Source of the DNA: Sesamum alatum
Taxonomy: Eukaryota > Streptophyta > Magnoliopsida > Lamiales > Pedaliaceae
Direction of reading: 5' to 3'
DNA: 64,000 bases
Assembly: GCA_034509735.1 (NCBI GenBank)
Contig: JACGWO010000011.1
Span: 27,326,979 to 27,390,978 of the forward strand
Positions 10,972 through 32,758 of this stretch are shown here, in pieces. The translations under genes and the position numbers were made by a program. The notes below the pieces were generated by a model. That model did no database searches. It was given only the letters and a program-made list of their open reading frames with translations, and was not told the origin of the DNA. How positions within the stretch are numbered: position 1 is the stretch's first letter; each line of letters opens with the position of its first letter.

Positions 10972-11427
10972 AGGTATGCTAGAAATAGCAGGCCATGAGA
11001 TTATTGTTACAGGTATTGCATGACGAGAAAATGGGATAATGACTCTGGGAATAAATTTCCTTGAAGATCATAAACCATGGGAAGAAAAAGGTAATGGTAT
11101 GGAATTCAGTTTGGATGGATATACCATTAGAATTGAATGACGAGCCCCTTTTCTATATACATATCTGTTGGTATGTTGTATGAACAATATAAGTCAGAAT
11201 ATTTTGCAGCTTATATTGACTCAGGATCAGGGATTTGCACGGCAAAACCTGGTATATTCCCTAGCGAAGCTATGGAATCCTTACCCATCATTGCAGGAAG
11301 GGATTTTTCACAAAAAATTCTTGTACTCAATAAGGGTATACAAGAAGCAAAAATCATGATTGGAGGAGCATTTGGAACACCTTGGTTCAAGGTAAAGACG
11401 CCTCCTATTTACTTTCATGATACATGA
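10972..11427 (+). pseudogene. Viral aspartic protease region, interrupted
   Basis: The protease active-site motif Y-I-D-S-G-S-G lies near 11213-11233 within a frame open from 11137 to 11427. The preceding linker (10972-11136) is in a different frame and holds TGA codons at 11021-11023 and 11138-11140. The protease frame closes at TGA 11425-11427, beyond which the same frame continues as reverse transcriptase, so this stop alone separates protease from RT. Such proteases cleave the viral polyprotein. Confidence 0.7.
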
Positions 11428-11436
11428 GCAGATATT

Positions 11437-12738
11437 TTGTTAGGTAATAAGTTCATCCAAACCTTTGCAAAATATGTCCAGGATAACCACAAAAATCTGT
11501 TGATCTTTACTACTAACTGTGGTAGTGAGAGACAGGTTTTGCGAAGAGAAAAGGCATTTAACAGGATAATGCCCATAAATTTTCGCAGCAAACGTGGTGA
11601 TGATGCTAAATTAACTCATCCAAAAATGCAGGATAGAAGAAAATTTGGTAAGGCTCTTTTGTCTTTCAGGCAACAGGGCTTTGATGATGCTTCGGAAGAA
11701 GATCTTAGGATCTTAAAGGAAGCTATACAAGAATGCAGGTCGATGGACATGGACGGAGAAAGTAAACTTTCTCTCGAGAATGTCAAGAGACTTATTCAAA
11801 GGAATTTCAGTGAGAATCCTTTGGCATGGTGGGATAAAAACAAGATCGAGGCTACTCTAAAGGTCAAAGAGGAATGCAAGTACGAGTACGTTCGATACAA
11901 GCCCATCCAAATGAACATGGAGGATAAGAAAGATATGCAGGAGATCATCAAAGAGCATATCAATCTTAGACTCATTGAACTTGGAGTCTCTGCCTATAGT
12001 AGCCCTGGTGTTCTGGTAAGAAATCATGGTGAGATAAAAAGAGGTAAGCCCAGGTTAGTTATTAACTATCAAGGCATCAATAGAATATTACAATTTGATG
12101 GTTATTACATCCCAAGTAGAGAACACTTAATTGATTGCATTAAAGGTGCTAAAGTGTTTTCTAAGTTTGATTGCAAATCTGGATTCTATCAGATTAAGAT
12201 GGAAAATGATTCAAAGAAATATACTGCATTTTCCACACCTCATGGACAATATATCTGGAATGTACTTCCAATGGGACTTGCTAATGCACCCCAGATATTT
12301 CAAAGAAAGATGGATAATCTTTTCAAAGACTATCTAGAGTTTATGTTTGTTTACATAGACGATATCTTGATTGCATCTAAAAATATACATGATCATATTA
12401 GACATCTTGAAATATTTTCCGATGCATGCCATAAGGAGGGACTAGTGCTCTCCGAAAAGAAAGCCATTATAGCTGTCAATAAAATTGAATTTTTAGGAAT
12501 TCTTATTGACGAGGCAGGTATTGAGTTGCAGGAACACATTGTAGAAAAGATTCGCAATTTTCCTGACACTCTTAAAGATAAGAAGCAACTCAAAAGCTTC
12601 AGAGGAGTTGTCAATTTTGCAGGAATCTTTATCAAGGACCTTGCAAAATACAGAAAGGATTTCCGTCCACTCCTGAAAGAAACAGAAAGTTCAAAGTGGA
12701 AATGGGAGGAAATTCATACGCAAAGGGTCCAGGAGTGA
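11437..12738 (+). pseudogene. Viral reverse transcriptase region
   Basis: A 433-codon open stretch contains the reverse-transcriptase blocks in order: K-P-R-L-V-I-N-Y near 12050, F-D-C-K-S-G-F near 12167, the L-P-M-G-L-A-N-A-P block near 12270, and the catalytic YIDD at 12352-12363, followed by the thumb. All catalytic Asp are present. It lies in frame with the protease upstream and RNase H downstream but is bounded by TGA stops at 11425 and 12736. RT copies the pregenomic RNA into DNA. Caulimovirid rather than Ty3/gypsy origin is supported by the neighbours (movement protein, no integrase). Confidence 0.85.
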
Positions 12739-13179
12739 AAACAGATTTGCAATAGCCTGCCAAAGCTAGCGATTCCCCAAGACGAGGATGAGTTGGTAGT
12801 GTACACAGACACCAACGATTACAGATGGGCAGCAGTGCTCATGAGAAAAACGACTACTGGCGAAGAGCCATGTAGATACACAGGAGGGTTGTTCACCGAA
12901 CAACAAGCCAAATTATGGCATTTTAACGAGAAGGAATTCTTTGCAGTTTGGAAGGCTTTCAAAAAATGGCCTTTGTTCTTACTAGCCAAAGAATTTACAT
13001 TAAAAGTTGATAATACGAATGTTAAGGCTTTCTTAAAAAATAAACTTGAATCAAAGATTGAGAAAGCTCGTATTATTAGGTGGCAAGTAGAGTGCCAATA
13101 TTATTGTTATAATGTTGTCGTTATCAAATCTCATGAAAATGTTCTTGCAGATTTCTTAACAAGAGATGGAGGCAGCTGA
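12739..13179 (+). pseudogene. Viral RNase H region
   Basis: In frame with the reverse transcriptase after the TGA at 12736-12738. RNase H features are the Asp-containing strand VVYTDTNDYRWAAVL near 12796, N-E-K-E-F near 12928, and LKVDNTNVKAF near 13001. The domain ends at TGA 13177-13179, a likely genuine polyprotein terminus because the next viral ORF starts 11 bases upstream of it. It degrades the RNA template during reverse transcription. Confidence 0.75.
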
Positions 13180-14479
13180 AGCAGACTCCGTCATCATCAG
13201 GCTCAGACACCTCAGGGAGAACCTTGAGGAGATTGATAAGAGATCTGGACAGCTAACAATTAAAGCCCAAATAGCTGGCCAAGTCCAACGAGCTGATTTG
13301 GATACTGTCCAGAGCGCCATAAGGAGTACCAAACTTGCTGCGAGCTCGTTATGGGACGACCTACTGGAACCGATTCGAAAGGCATCATCTTCGGTGATAG
13401 CCCGAGAATTAAGAGAGCAGGGCTCTAAACCTGCAATTAGAGAACAGGGCTCTAAACCTGTAGCGGCAGATTCAAGTACTGCTTGCACAAGGCCATCGCC
13501 AGACTCTGGTGAACAGGCAAAAGTTGAGTTACAGGAAGTGCAAACTCCTGATAATTCAAGTCAACCCAGCACCTCTGGGGTAAAAGAGGAAGAGATTAAC
13601 CTTAGGCCAATGACGGACACCTCTAAGGTTAATACTAATGAAGCTTTATCTTCTGTTTCCGCTTGGCAGGATTATCAGAGATCATGGGAAAAACTTGTTT
13701 CCCGTAAAGGTATAAGCCCAGGCAAGACCATCGTAGACACATCCGGAAAATATAACAGAATCTGGATGATCGAAGGGTCTAAACCAGAAGAGGTACGAGA
13801 GTGGTATGATTTTGGAGCCCTTGCTTCAGTTCATACTACGTCACCAAGCTTTCCGGAAATCTCAAAGCTTCCGGAATGGATTAGTGGGACGGTATATGAC
13901 GCATGGCAAAACAATCCCCACCTTAAACGAGGAGATATTTTGGAGCTCAAGTTCATTTCCATAGCTCTAGAAATCACAGGAAGGGGGTCTCACCCATCAT
14001 TCCATTTCATCAAATTGCAGAGACCAGACATGGTAACATTCAACCGAGTCAAGGTTGCCACAGGAGAGGCTCCCCTGGTGTCTTCCCTTAGTGAAGATGA
14101 CATATCCACCAGAAGAGGATGGGGATACTGGGTCTGTCTCACAGAGATGGATAAAGTCAAATATCCATTTAAAATGTTTTCCAATAAATTAAATGGATCA
14201 TTCATGTTAAACTCCATAACAGGAAAAAGCACTGAGTTTGCAGAAAGCTTGTTTGAAAAGAAAAGAATGCTTATATGGGAAAATAAGCTGCCTGCAACAG
14301 AGAACACAAGGAAGAAGGCATGCAACATGATGCATGTAGGACAATGGCATAACCACTTATGCCCTTGTTGTGAAAAACAGGAAAAGCCCTTGTTCGGAAC
14401 AAAGATTCGGGTAACTCAAAATAAACCCGAACCAAGACCAGAGAAGGGCAAAAGAAAGGATTTTTACAAAGGGAGGTAA
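13166..14479 (+). CDS. Viral 3' ORF, 437 aa, inclusion-body/transactivator-like by position, intact
   Basis: An uninterrupted 437-codon frame starts 14 bases inside the end of the RNase H frame, as the last ORF before the promoter. Position and size match the transactivator/inclusion-body ORF of caulimo-, cavemo- and solendoviruses or ORF4 of the tungrovirus, but I see no diagnostic motif and leave the function open. The N-terminal third is helical and then Ser/Pro/Gln-rich, with an internal duplication of about 27 bases giving two REQGSKP copies (13410-13461). The middle is a folded, Trp/Tyr-rich region. The C-terminal part has H-x-G-Q-W-H-N-H-L-C-P-C-C, a possible metal-binding cluster. It is unusual that this frame survives while the replication genes are broken. 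Confidence 0.6.
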   Translation: MEAAEADSVIIRLRHLRENLEEIDKRSGQLTIKAQIAGQVQRADLDTVQSAIRSTKLAASSLWDDLLEPIRKASSSVIARELREQGSKPAIREQGSKPVAADSSTACTRPSPDSGEQAKVELQEVQTPDNSSQPSTSGVKEEEINLRPMTDTSKVNTNEALSSVSAWQDYQRSWEKLVSRKGISPGKTIVDTSGKYNRIWMIEGSKPEEVREWYDFGALASVHTTSPSFPEISKLPEWISGTVYDAWQNNPHLKRGDILELKFISIALEITGRGSHPSFHFIKLQRPDMVTFNRVKVATGEAPLVSSLSEDDISTRRGWGYWVCLTEMDKVKYPFKMFSNKLNGSFMLNSITGKSTEFAESLFEKKRMLIWENKLPATENTRKKACNMMHVGQWHNHLCPCCEKQEKPLFGTKIRVTQNKPEPRPEKGKRKDFYKGR

Positions 14480-14628
14480 AACCCTCAAGATGTAAAAAAT
14501 CAAAAAGGAGACTGTCGGCAGAAGAAGACAAAAGGGCCAACAGTCAGAAAGACAAATGACACCAGCTGGCAAGCACATGGCCGACAAGGCATAATGACCA
14601 CAGGTGGAAAGATGAAAGACAAAGTTGG

Positions 14629-14700
14629 TGACGAACGCAATAACGTCACCCAAAAACAAGATTGAAGTCCGGGTTTGAAGTCCGCGGACTATTATAAATA
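14629..14700 (+). promoter_or_regulatory. Viral promoter: as-1-like element and TATA box
   Basis: TGACG (14629-14633) and its inverse CGTCA (14644-14648) form a paired TGACG motif like the as-1 element of the CaMV 35S promoter, a binding site for plant TGA bZIP factors. It lies 45 bp before TATAAATA (14693-14700). The pregenomic RNA would start near 14725-14735. I infer promoter function from spacing; activity in this copy is unknown. Confidence 0.65.
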
Positions 14701-15165
14701 GAGAGCTAGGAAGCAGATGTGGATCATCAGAAAACTTCTCCAACTCTTCAGAAAAATAAAATTGTATCTTTAAATTTCCTAAGTACCAGGGTATCCAGTG
14801 TATGGGGTTATCCCCAACCAGTCAAGCCCTCTCCTATATGAGAGGCTAAATAGTTTTTTCCTCCGATAGAGGAATAAAATATCTATGTAATATTCCAAAT
14901 ATTTCTTCAATAAATTACATGCTTCTGCTCAACTTGTTTACCCAAAATTTTATTAAGTCTCTATTATTGGAATACTTTTACGCCCTAAGGTAGGAAACGA
15001 GATAGGGTTGTGCTGATTACTGCTGAAGGAGCCAAGGATCCACGAACCATCTGCTGCGGTAGTGTGGTTGGAGGAAGTCCGTAAAACCGAGGACTTGGAA
15101 TACCCGGCGGCAAGACGGTCAAACAAGGTATGAATTTATAGAGGCTTAATTTCATTTCGGAAGCA
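14701..15165 (+). promoter_or_regulatory. Viral leader and polyadenylation region
   Basis: Downstream of the TATA box are AATAAA signals at 14755-14760 and 14873-14878, the arrangement that gives caulimovirids a terminally redundant RNA. Two small perfect hairpins follow, CCTCTC/GAGAGG at 14829-14846 and TCCTC/GAGGA at about 14859-14873. In the circular virus this leader would continue into the primer-binding site at 7720. No long ORF is present. Confidence 0.5.
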
Positions 15166-15359
15166 TGTTGGGCCACTTTGAGAGCATGTGGATGGACTAA
15201 TTGTGTCCTAGCATCAAAAGGGCAAAATGGTCTTAAATTGAGCTAAAGGACCGAATCTACGCAAAATGGAAAGATAAAGGACTAAATCTAATACAGTCAA
15301 AATCAAAGGACCAAAAGGAATTCTGGACAAAGTTAAAGGACGAAAATATTTCTTTTCCC
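15160..15359 (-). repeat. Right arm of the foldback element
   Basis: In reverse complement this arm follows the left arm's order: GTCCTTTAACTTTGTCC, TTGGTCCTTTGATTTT, TTAGTCCTTTATCTTT, CGGTCCTTTAGC, then CCATTTTGCCCTTTTG and CACATGCTC. Identity is moderate, so the element is not recent. GATAAAAAAA follows at 15360-15369. Confidence 0.7.
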
Positions 15360-15369
15360 GATAAAAAAA

Positions 15370-16600
15370 TCACAATTTACAGTATGAAACATAAAAGAAC
15401 ATTTTGTCTTTTATGTATTTTTGTCTTTTCTGTAAACAATAAAAAAGTTACATTTTATTTTATTTACTATCCATTTTTAGAATAAATCTAACAATTAAAA
15501 AAAATTAGAAAGACGTACACAAAGCAAAACTATTTACAAACACCCAACAATCAAAAAAATAAAAAATCAAAAATCAAAAAGTGTCATAGAACCCCATACA
15601 TACAGTTGAAAATCCTAATATTTGAAGAAACATAACATATCTTTGTCTTTTGACGCACATTATCCTTTTTCTCAACTTACCCCTATTTTGTTCAGAGGCT
15701 AGTTGATACACATATACAGTACAAACAACATATTTTTCAATCTTAGTAATAACATATAGAATCTAGTACCAAAAGTACACAAAGAAACAAGGAATTATGA
15801 CTCTTACCTTTCGCTGCAAAGTAATTTTTTTTAATCAACTCTTCTTAAATCTCTTCCCTAATCCTTGAAAAAATCCCAAAACACAACTCCGCACACTTGC
15901 AACCCACTTCAATCATATGTTTCTCGTAAATCACCGAAGTTTTATTTGATTTTGAGTGTTTTCGATGTGGATTTGGGTCCTCAATCTTTTATAATTTTTT
16001 GGTAAAAAAAAAAATCCCAATTCGCTTTCAAAGATAAAAGAGAGAAGAAATGTAGTAAAACAATAAAAAAAATATTTACACACAAAATTTTTTGTCTTCA
16101 CATAAAAAATACATGGTCAAATTCATCGAGGAGCCAATGAATTTTTTTTTTTAATGTTTGCAGGGGGTATTTTGTCTTTTTCCAATATTTCAGGGGATAA
16201 TTTGCTCTTAACCTATCCAAAGCGACCTCCTTGTACGAGGAAAGATTTCTAACAATATATCCGACTATGTAAACAAGGCCTTAATATTTTTTTTATTTGA
16301 TTAAAAAAAAGAGAAGTAACAATGAAAAATAAATAGTTGGGCTTTTGTTATGGGCCAAGCCCAATAAGATAGTCCAACTCCACCCATTATGGGCCAACGC
16401 GGTTTTTATTCGGTCCAATTCGTGAACGGTTGACTCTTCGCCCCCACATAACGACCGTGACTTTCCATTTCTGTCCTGGGGGACCGTGGGCCCCACTTAC
16501 CCAGCAATTATTCAACCTCTATTACCAAATCAAAGTACAACTACTCATGCACAAAGGTACAACCAATACAATGCAGTATCGCTCTGGCAGTAGTAAAACT
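15370..16600. other. Intergenic, no gene seen
   Basis: AT-rich DNA between the foldback/viral element and the malic enzyme promoter. I see no coding frame or complete repeat. Two short stretches near 16140-16200 ('gggggtattttgtcttttt', 'caggggataatttgc') resemble ends of the foldback MITE families found elsewhere but have no partner. Confidence 0.5.
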
Positions 16601-16660
16601 GATTTTCCTATCAACGTCACTGTTCAAACTTCGCGTCGGCGTTCAAACGAACTTTCCATA

Positions 16661-16670
16661 TATATATAAA
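16661..16670 (+). promoter_or_regulatory. TATA box of the NAD-malic enzyme gene
   Basis: TATATATAAA lies 76 bp before the start codon at 16746, implying a short 5' leader of about 45-50 bases starting near 16695-16700. No other convincing TATA box is nearer. Confidence 0.6.
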
Positions 16671-16745
16671 CTCCGTTGCTACTGACTCTGTAACTGTGAA
16701 TTTAAGTAGATTGATTTTTTTTTTCACTATTTTCGTCTGGAAACG

Positions 16746-28416
<11,671 letters not shown>

Positions 28417-28990
28417 ATGAAGACTTACAATTAGTTTGACAGTTTCTATGAAGGAATTTATATTATAGCTCGGATACTGTTACTGTCCCATGCAAAGGGA
28501 ATTGAGTTGTATCTATTCATCTGTTTTTGTTTTTAGGCAACATGAACTCTTTCAATTAACTGCTGATGTTGTAAATGTAAACCAGGAATGTGACTTTATC
28601 TCTACAATCCAAATAGGCGTCTGATGTTAACAGCATGTCTCTCCATATTGATGAAAGGGTCAATTTTTTCAATAGCTCCAGAGGTTAGGTAAAATATTAT
28701 AGACAAACTCCATATTGTTTGGAGAAACTACAATTGCACTAGGTCCCCTTGACTTTATGATATGACTTATTTGGATGAAATGATTAAAAATAAAATAAAA
28801 TCTGTACGAATCATATTATATTTATTCAACCCAAAAAATAATTAATATTGGGTGCTTAGATTACAAACGAGTCTTCATAATATAAGGATAACATTTTATC
28901 TGGGTATATTATTTTGCTTATATAATTTAATAATGAGAAGTAAATGGGATCTTATGAGAGCATCTATTATCCCTGTAGATTTTTTGTAAT
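28417..28990 (+). other. Malic enzyme 3' UTR and downstream flank
   Basis: The first roughly 200 bases after the stop are T/A-rich and fit a 3' UTR, though no strong polyadenylation signal stands out. Beyond about 28700 I see no gene. Confidence 0.4.
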
Positions 28991-29399
28991 ACTAAAAAGC
29001 ACGACGTGCGATGCATGTGTACAAATATGTTTTTAGAAATAAATATATCATTTATTTTAAGTTCATTATATTATTTGTATTTTTTTCATTGAAACATTAG
29101 TATTATACAATTATATTTTCAAACAAATTGATAATAATTATTTAAATTGATAAGGAAACTATTCAATTCTATTATTTGTAATTCACTTTCTAAATTTAAT
29201 TGGTACTATTGAATAAAAAGATATTCCCCAAAATTAAAATTTTGTATTTTGTATATTCACTAATGATTATTTCATTATTATGTATTAAACCAATTAATAT
29301 GAAATATAGAATAATGATATTCAAAAATTAATATTAAAATAAAATAATTAGTGAAAGCTCCTTATCTTGGATAGAAGAAATTCTGATTTAATAAAATAA

Positions 29400-31350
29400 A
29401 CTAATCAATTTTATTTGTAGGTTTTATTATGCCTATTTCCTGTTGTTTAATTTTTGGTCTATTTCTTGTTATATTTTGTATGTGTGTGTTGTATGTTTTC
29501 TTTTACTACTACATTTGAATGTCATTTATTTTTAATTTATCGACACTATTACAAACTAGTTATTTATTGACTATTGTTATAAAACTATAATCAAATTGGA
29601 CCATAGTACCAATATTTGTATTATAAGATCCTATAATGTATGTTAATCATATTTCCTATGTCATTTTTTTTTTTATATTGTCAAAGTATTATTTACATGC
29701 TTTATAAGCTTCTAAATTTTGAAATATTATTGTGTAAAATTTTATTTTCCACCTTTATAAAAGAAACAATAGATGTAAAAGTAAAACATTCAAGATTATC
29801 TAATACTAAAAAAATAAAGTGCTAAGAGATTCACTCAATAGTTCAATTTTCACAAGAAATTCCAATTTAATAATATTCTATTCATATATCCATTTTTATT
29901 CTATTTAGTACTCATGCCTTTTAAACTTTTAAGTTATTTTTATAAATTTATTACTGAAAAAATATATTAATCTCAGTGGCTTATTTATTTATCATCTTTT
30001 GTTCTAATTTCAAGATAATTAACTCAATTTTTATTTATTATTTTATTGTACTAAGTTTATTCTCAAAATTTATTAATTTTTTTAATATGAAAATGTATTT
30101 GTGCTAATGTGTTAGTATATAATTATTTTAAGATTTTATACTTTTAATTGTTATTGTGTTAATAGTTACTCACCATTTGACTTTTTATTTTCATAAGGGA
30201 AATAGTATTTTTCAGTCCGTAACTTAGGTCCTTTCCATTTTTATTTGGTCAATTGATTTTGGGATTCTCACTTTCGGTCCCGTGAATAATAAAAAGTAGC
30301 AATTTTGGTTCCATAACACCTTTCCTTCTGGATATTAAAAAAAAAAATGTCATGTCGGCGTTAAGTCTATAATAGTACGAGGGGACCAAATGTTACAACT
30401 TTTATGCACCTTTTAAAGCATAAATAGTTATATGTCTCGTTAGGGCCTACAATTATGTTAGTTAATTTACTACTCAATAAGATAAGGTTTTAAATTAAAT
30501 TATTTATTATATTACTATTTATACTCTTCTTCAATGCCAAAGTCTTGGAGGTACAGCGAGAGGGGGACATGGTATTTTTAGCCTATTAATATTGAAATAA
30601 AATAAATTAGTTATCTCCTTTTTAAATTTTCAATAGCACTTCTAATTTAATTGGATTGATAATTTTTATTTGTAATTAATTTTTTGATACTTATTCGTTA
30701 TTCCAATTTAGAAGAAATTCCATTTTAATAAAATTGATCAATATTTATTTGAAGGTTTTATTGTGGCCCGCTATTGTTTGATTTTTCTATATTATGTCTG
30801 TGTATGTAATATGTTTTCTTTTACTATATTTTGAGTGTCGTTGATTTTTAATTTATTGATATTAAATGATTACAAACTAATTATTTATTGACTATTATTA
30901 TAAAAATATAATTTAATTGGACAATATTGTCAATATTTGTATTGTAAGATCCTAATGTTAATTATATTTCAGTATCAACTTTTAAATATTGTCAAAGTAT
31001 TATTTACATGCTTTATTACCTTCTAAATTTTGAAATATTATTGTATAAAATTTTATTTTTGGACTTTATATTGCAATTTTTAATTTTATATGTTTTTAGT
31101 TTAACTCATGAATCTTATTTTCATATGCACCGATTGGTATAATCTATTTCGTATTCAATAATATATTATGTTACAACTTAATTTTTTATGTCACATTTGT
31201 TGTTGTAATACTTTTATTCTATTAATTATTATAGAAAAACAATAGATGTGAAAGTAAAGCATTCAGGATTATCTAATACTAAAAAAATCAAGTACTAAGA
31301 GATTCACTTAATAGTTGAAATTTTTACAAGAAATTTCAATTTAATAATAT
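29400..31350. repeat. Duplicated block, two diverged copies about 1.35 kb apart
   Basis: The region 29400-29870 recurs at 30735-31350 with the same order of phrases: 'aggttttatt', 'atgttttcttttactac', 'acaaactagttatttattgacta', 'caatatttgtatt...aagatcct', 'tattatttacatgctttat', 'acaatagatgt...aaagtaaa' and 'attatctaatactaaaaaaat'. The second copy has an extra stretch of about 130 bp. No coding function is seen. Confidence 0.6.
30195..30390. repeat. Relic arm of the foldback element family of 7504-15359
   Basis: It begins AAGGGAAATAGTATTTTTCA and continues with AGTCCGTAACTTAGGTCC, GGTCAATTGATTTTGGG and CGGTCCCGTGAATAA, the same spaced pattern as the arms that enclose the viral copy. Only one arm was found. 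Confidence 0.45.
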
Positions 31351-31829
31351 AAATATCCACATATCAATTTTAATTTGTTATTAAAATTTGATATTTATTT
31401 ATTATTATATATATATTTAAGTTTAGATTAGTATTTAATATATTATCCATGTGTAGTTTATTTTAAATTTTAATATGTCATGGTAAATTAAAACTTTCTT
31501 AATATAATTAAGATCTCTTCAAGCAAAGTAATTGTGTTGAAATATTATTTGACATATTAATTTGTTTTAGTTGAATATGTTATTCATTCTCTAAGTAGTT
31601 TAGAGCAATTAAGACTCTTAATATTTTTCTTATATAATTTTATTTTTTCTATAACTAATTTTATAATATAATTTTATGTGAATGCTATTAAACTTTAATG
31701 CGTGACAGGTCTGTGTAATTGGGCTCATGATTCACGATTAGAAACAGGTTATTAAAATTATGTATAATTGGATTCATTCAAGATTCACGATTGATGTTTT
31801 TTATTCTAAATTTATACGGAGGAGGTTTA

Positions 31830-32380
31830 GGATATTTAAAATTCTAAATTGTTAAAAATTCCAGATAATATAATAATTAATAATATTTAAATGAGGGTAT
31901 ATTTGTCTTTTTACAATGGGGAACAAACAACTTGAGTATTCATACATTTATATAGAGTATAGATATGGATATTTAGAATTCTAAATTATTAAAAATTTTA
32001 TATAATATAATAATTAATAATATTTAAATGAGGGTATATTTGTCTTTTTACAATTGGGAACAAACAATTTGAGTATTCACACATTTATATAGAGTATAGA
32101 TATAGATTAGGATATTTAGAATTCTAAATTGTTAAAAGTTCCAAATAATATAATAATTAATAATATTAAATAATGGTATATTTATCTTTTTACAATGGGG
32201 AACAAACAACTTGAGTATTCACACATTTATATAGAGTATAGATTTAGAATTCTAAATTATTAAAAATTCCAGATAATATAATAATTAATAATATTTAAAT
32301 AAGAATATATTTGTCTTTTTATATTGGGAACAAACAACTTGAGTATTTATACATTTATATAAAATATAGATATAGATATT
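31830..32380. repeat. Four-copy tandem repeat, unit about 131-143 bp
   Basis: Units start at about 31830, 31967, 32110 and 32241. Each runs from 'gatatttagaattctaaatt' through 'attaataatattta', 'atatttgtctttttac' and 'gggaacaaacaacttgagta' to 'acatttatatagagtataga'. Copies differ at a small number of sites. Each unit ends in the Helitron-5'-like sequence when read on the minus strand. Confidence 0.8.
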
Positions 32381-32758
32381 AGTTTAAATAAAAGGAGTGT
32401 GTAACTACAATTACATTATTTAGTGAATAAGGTATTTAATTTGTAATGATTAGCTTATCATTTTCTTTGCTCGTAAAGTCCAATAAAACTTATTTCTTAG
32501 TAGAAATAAACAATAAAAAGGATACAAAAACTAAAAAGGTCAAACTATTTGTTTATATTTAGATTTTGAGATCATAAAAAAAAAAACAAATTTAAAGATC
32601 TAAAATTGTTCTAAATTAAAATTCAGTTTTTCTACCAATGTGACTTGGAATAAATCAAGTCAAAAGTTTAAAAAGGTGATTACTGTTTTTCCTGAAAGGT
32701 GATCTGTTTTTAGGAATTGAATCAACAAATGAGAATAAATTGTCTACCTTATACACAG

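Larger units (their letters stand above)
7718..15165 (+). other. Endogenous caulimovirid (plant pararetrovirus) sequence, about one genome length
   Basis: About 7.4 kb carries, in order, a tRNA-Met primer-binding site, a broken small ORF, an intact 128-aa coiled-coil ORF, a coat-protein region with zinc knuckle, a 30K-type movement protein, an aspartic protease, reverse transcriptase, RNase H, an intact 437-aa ORF, and a promoter plus leader with polyadenylation signals. This is the content expected of Caulimoviridae. No integrase is present and no LTRs flank it, which separates it from LTR retrotransposons. Coat protein before movement protein plus a separate 3' ORF recalls cavemo-/solendoviruses, while the two small 5' ORFs recall badna-/tungroviruses; genus is undecided. 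Numerous frameshifts and stops make this copy defective. Confidence 0.85.
7504..15359. mobile_element. Foldback/MULE-like element carrying an endogenous caulimovirid in its centre
   Basis: The stretch begins GGGGAAAGTATT and ends with the inverse of GGGAAAAGAAATATT. It is bounded by identical 10-bp repeats GATAAAAAAA (7494-7503 and 15360-15369), a length typical of Mutator-like target-site duplications. The two arms, about 214 and 200 bp, are imperfect inverted copies with the repeating phrase 'GGTCCTTTAACTTT'. Everything between the arms is viral. The simplest history is a roughly 400-bp foldback element that later received a viral genome at its centre. I found no transposase belonging to this element. 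Confidence 0.7.
28991..32380 (-). mobile_element. Helitron-like element, minus orientation (inferred)
   Basis: On the minus strand the left edge (28991-29009) reads as stem GCACG/CGTGC followed by TTTTTAGT, a decayed Helitron 3' end (TTAG instead of CTRR). The right edge reads TCTATACTCTATATAAATG, like Helitron 5' ends that begin TCTATA. The interior is AT-rich with internal duplications and no helicase. Because the 3' end is degenerate and the 5' end repeated, the limits and the single-element reading are inference. Confidence 0.4.
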
